Of a stretch of DNA of 64,000 nucleotides, positions 61,890-64,000 are shown one piece after another. Both the position numbers and the translations under genes were made by a program. The stretch lies in assembly GCF_024758725.1 (NCBI RefSeq), contig NZ_CP096972.1, positions 1,160,001 to 1,224,000 on the forward strand, read 5' to 3'. How positions within the stretch are numbered: position 1 is the first letter of the stretch; each line of letters opens with the position of its first letter. The notes beneath the pieces are model-generated. The model saw only the letters and a program-made list of their open reading frames with translations. It was not told where the DNA came from and did not search any database. This DNA is from Sphingomonas sp. SUN039 (GTDB lineage: Bacteria > Pseudomonadota > Alphaproteobacteria > Sphingomonadales > Sphingomonadaceae).

Positions 61890-63428
61890 ATGCACCCGCG
61901 ACTCCATGCCGACACGATGTCCGAAGCTACCGCGCTGGTCCTGTCGACGTCGGGCGAAAGAGTAACCTATCGCGCGCTCGAGCGCCGCGCCAATCGCGCG
62001 GCACATGCGTTGCGCGCTCTCGGTCTCGTTCGGGGCGATACGGTCGCTATGGCCTGCGAAAACCGGGCCGAATTTCTCGAAGTTTACTGGGCGACGCAAC
62101 GGTCGGGGCTGACGCTCGTGCCCTTATCGACGCGACTCAAGGCCAGCGAGATCGCCTATATCGTCACCGACTCGGGCGCTAAGCTGCTGTTGATCACAGC
62201 TGCAATGGCCGAAACCGCGCGCGAGCTCGTTTCGACGCGGCGACGCATTGTCGGCCTCGAACAAATCGTTGCCATCGACCCCATCGACGCATTGCCCGAT
62301 TGGACCGCCTTGTGTGCCGCGCAACCCGACGGCCCGATTTCGGACGAGTCCATCGGCGGGCGGATGGTATATTCGTCGGGAACGACCGGGCAGCCCAAGG
62401 GGATCCGCTTCCCGCTCGCCAACGGGTCGCCGGTTCAGCCCAGCGCTGCCGCGCAGCTATTCGGTGGGCTTTACCGGCTCGGCGCGGATACTGTCTATCT
62501 CTCCCCTGCCCCGCTGTACCACAGCGCGCCGATGGGCTTCACGACCTCGGTCCAATCGCTGGGCGGAACCGTCGTACTCATGCCGAAATTCGACCCCGAG
62601 CTTTTCCTCGAAGCGGTCGAGCGATGGCAGGTCACCGCCGTCATGATGGTACCGACAATGTTCATCCGGCTGCTCAAGCTGCCCGCCGAAGTGCGTGCTC
62701 GCTACGACTTGTCATCGCTTAAAACCGTCGTCCATGCTGCCGCGCCCTGCCCCGTGCCGGTCAAGCGTGCGATGATTGACTGGCTTGGACCGATCATCGA
62801 GGAATTCTACGCCGGATCCGAAGGCAACGGCCATGTCGTGATTTCAAGCGCGGAATGGCTCCGGAAACCAGGCTCTGTTGGCCGGGCCATCGTCGGCACG
62901 ATCCACATCTGCGATGACGACGGCAACGAACTGCCGGTCGGTGAGGTCGGTACGATTTACTTCAGCGGCGGCAAGTCGTTCAGCTATCACAATTCACCCG
63001 ACAAGACGGCCGCTTCGCACAACCCCCGCCACCCTGACTGGTCGACGATGGGCGATGTCGGACATGTCGATGACGAAGGTTTTCTGTTCCTGTCGGATCG
63101 CAAGGATTTCATGATCATCTCGGGCGGGGTAAACATCTACCCACAAGAGGTCGAGAATTTGCTGATCGGCCACCCCGGTGTCGCCGATGTCGCCGTCTTT
63201 GGCGTACCGCATCCCGATTTCGGCGAGGAAGTAAAAGCTGTCGTCCAGCCCGCCGACTGGAGTCTCGCGGGGGCTGCCTTTGCCGACGAACTCATGGCCT
63301 GGACCCGCGCACAACTGGCGGACGTCAAATGCCCCCGCAGCATCGACTTTTTGCCGGCCTTGCCCCGTGCTGAGACGGGTAAGCTTTATAAAAAGGAACT
63401 GCGGGCGCGATATTGGGCGGAAGCGTGA
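61890..63428 (+). CDS. AMP-forming acyl-CoA synthetase
   Basis: A 512-residue ANL-superfamily ligase. The P-loop YSSGTTGQPKG is at 161-171, the motif YAGSEGNG near 300 replaces the common YGxTE, and the hinge SDRKDFMIISGGVNIYPQEVE and the terminal Lys in ETGKLYKKEL are present. The ATG at 61890 has AGGA ten bases upstream. It is the fourth CoA-activating ligase of the window, counting the NDP-forming one. Divergent from the canonical crotonase. Confidence 0.9.
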   Translation: MHPRLHADTMSEATALVLSTSGERVTYRALERRANRAAHALRALGLVRGDTVAMACENRAEFLEVYWATQRSGLTLVPLSTRLKASEIAYIVTDSGAKLLLITAAMAETARELVSTRRRIVGLEQIVAIDPIDALPDWTALCAAQPDGPISDESIGGRMVYSSGTTGQPKGIRFPLANGSPVQPSAAAQLFGGLYRLGADTVYLSPAPLYHSAPMGFTTSVQSLGGTVVLMPKFDPELFLEAVERWQVTAVMMVPTMFIRLLKLPAEVRARYDLSSLKTVVHAAAPCPVPVKRAMIDWLGPIIEEFYAGSEGNGHVVISSAEWLRKPGSVGRAIVGTIHICDDDGNELPVGEVGTIYFSGGKSFSYHNSPDKTAASHNPRHPDWSTMGDVGHVDDEGFLFLSDRKDFMIISGGVNIYPQEVENLLIGHPGVADVAVFGVPHPDFGEEVKAVVQPADWSLAGAAFADELMAWTRAQLADVKCPRSIDFLPALPRAETGKLYKKELRARYWAEA

Positions 63429-63632
63429 TCGAAGAACCAATCCGGGCAGGTGCTCTGCACCGCGTCGCCGCTGCCGAATGCCGGGTTCGGCTCTTGGGCG
63501 TACGACGACGCTGCTACCTCCTTTACGCCGCAGCGAACGAAAACGAACATCCTGCCAAATACGGCGCAACGGGGGCTTTTTAAGCTCGCTGTAAAATCGA
63601 AGGGCATTCAGCTTCTAACTCAACCCCCTCCC

Positions 63633-64000
63633 CTAGTGCGGCGCGCGGGCGGTTTCGAAGTCGGCTAGCGCGCGCCAGATGCGCTTGCCGAAATCGCGCC
63701 CAGCGTCGCTGTCAATCTCGTCGACATGAGCGTGCAGCTCGGCGAGCAGTGTCCGGAGTCGGCTACTCTCCGCGTCGAGTTCGCTGATCTTCAGCCCCGG
63801 GTCGCGCGACCTCGCGGCCTCGGCAATGCGCAGAGCAAGACCGGCGTCGCCAATCAACGCCTGCGCATCGGCAAACATTGCGCGGACCCGGATATGCTCA
63901 GCCACGCGGATCGCTACCGCGTCATTGACCCATCCGGCGTTGAGCGTCAGCAACAATTCGGCAAGTCGCGCTGTCTCGCCGGCAAATTTGTCGTCGATGG
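63633..64000 (-). CDS. C-terminal part of an uncharacterised helical protein (partial)
   Basis: The reading frame on the minus strand is open from the window edge (64000) to a stop at 63633, giving at least 122 residues. The N-terminus lies outside the window. The segment is mainly charged helices (LRTLLAELHAHVDEIDSDAGRDFGKR). No family recognised. The 204 bp between it and the ligase gene contain no gene I can support. Confidence 0.6.
   Translation of the reverse strand, partial: IDDKFAGETARLAELLLTLNAGWVNDAVAIRVAEHIRVRAMFADAQALIGDAGLALRIAEAARSRDPGLKISELDAESSRLRTLLAELHAHVDEIDSDAGRDFGKRIWRALADFETARAPH

Noticed and set aside
1-64000. Mobile-element borders, tRNA genes or integrase marking the island
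   Set aside because: I looked for transposase, integrase and tRNA-like sequences and saw none, so transfer of the island is not claimed.

Overview
The window looks like a chromosomal or plasmid-borne catabolic island of an alphaproteobacterium of the order Sphingomonadales (Sphingobium, Novosphingobium, Sphingopyxis or relatives). The evidence is high GC content, two TonB-dependent receptors with the 'DIIVTARR' TonB box typical of sphingomonads, spinster-type MFS permeases, and tightly packed operons in which neighbouring genes overlap by ATGA, GTGA or TGATG. I see no rRNA, tRNA, insertion sequence, phage gene, CRISPR array or replication origin. Nearly every gene belongs to uptake and oxidation of an organic acid, ketone or ester. 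The substrate cannot be read from sequence; a cyclic, terpenoid, steroid-like or phenylpropanoid compound is the best guess (inference).

Layout. At 0-5 kb are a TonB receptor and an MFS permease (both minus strand). At 4.6-10 kb are two divergent APH-fold kinases, an EthD-like protein, a LysR regulator, and a divergent SDR plus HSL-type hydrolase pair. At 9.9-12.6 kb is an AMP-forming ligase with a class III CoA-transferase. At 12.7-16.6 kb is a minus-strand operon: Rieske oxygenase, EthD-like protein, SDR, cupin-like protein, and a fused alpha/beta-hydrolase-flavin reductase. At 16.8-26.6 kb is an eight-gene plus-strand operon: cupin, E1 alpha and beta of a 2-oxoacid dehydrogenase, a HAPMO-like Baeyer-Villiger monooxygenase, NDP-forming acyl-CoA synthetase, crotonase and two acyl-CoA dehydrogenases. 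At 26.6-32.5 kb is a second Baeyer-Villiger operon with two SDRs, a cupin-like protein, an HSL-type hydrolase and an SGNH esterase. At 32.6-42.4 kb are TetR, SnoaL, epimerase, amidohydrolase, cyclase, kinase and SMP-30 genes. At 42.5-50.3 kb is a plus-strand operon: acyl-CoA dehydrogenase pair, MocA-type oxidoreductase, EthD-like protein, CoA ligase, crotonase and MFS permease. At 50.3-54.7 kb are a tandem EthD-like protein, a CYP108-like P450, an exported glutathione-S-transferase-like protein, a small secreted relative of its tail, and a TetR regulator. At 54.9-64 kb are the second TonB receptor, two membrane-anchored BNR-repeat proteins with a four-helix membrane protein, and a divergent crotonase / CoA ligase pair.

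How it may work together. The receptors and permeases import the substrate. The P450, Rieske enzyme and SDRs would oxidise it to ketones. Two Baeyer-Villiger enzymes would make esters or lactones that the hydrolases open. Four CoA ligases and one CoA-transferase would activate the acids, and acyl-CoA dehydrogenase pairs plus unusual crotonases would shorten them.

The most striking observation is not a gene. The same inverted repeat, AATGC-N12-GCATT (often TAATGC at the left end), lies in at least nine intergenic regions from 2.8 to 57.5 kb, five copies exact, with two or three more degenerate copies. It precedes most of the operons and suggests that the island is one regulon under one unidentified repressor or activator. 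Other oddities are a hydrolase-flavin reductase fusion whose nucleophile position is glycine, two crotonases lacking both catalytic glutamates, an E1 alpha/beta pair with no E2/E3, and a Tat-exported GST whose tail domain also occurs as a separate secreted protein.
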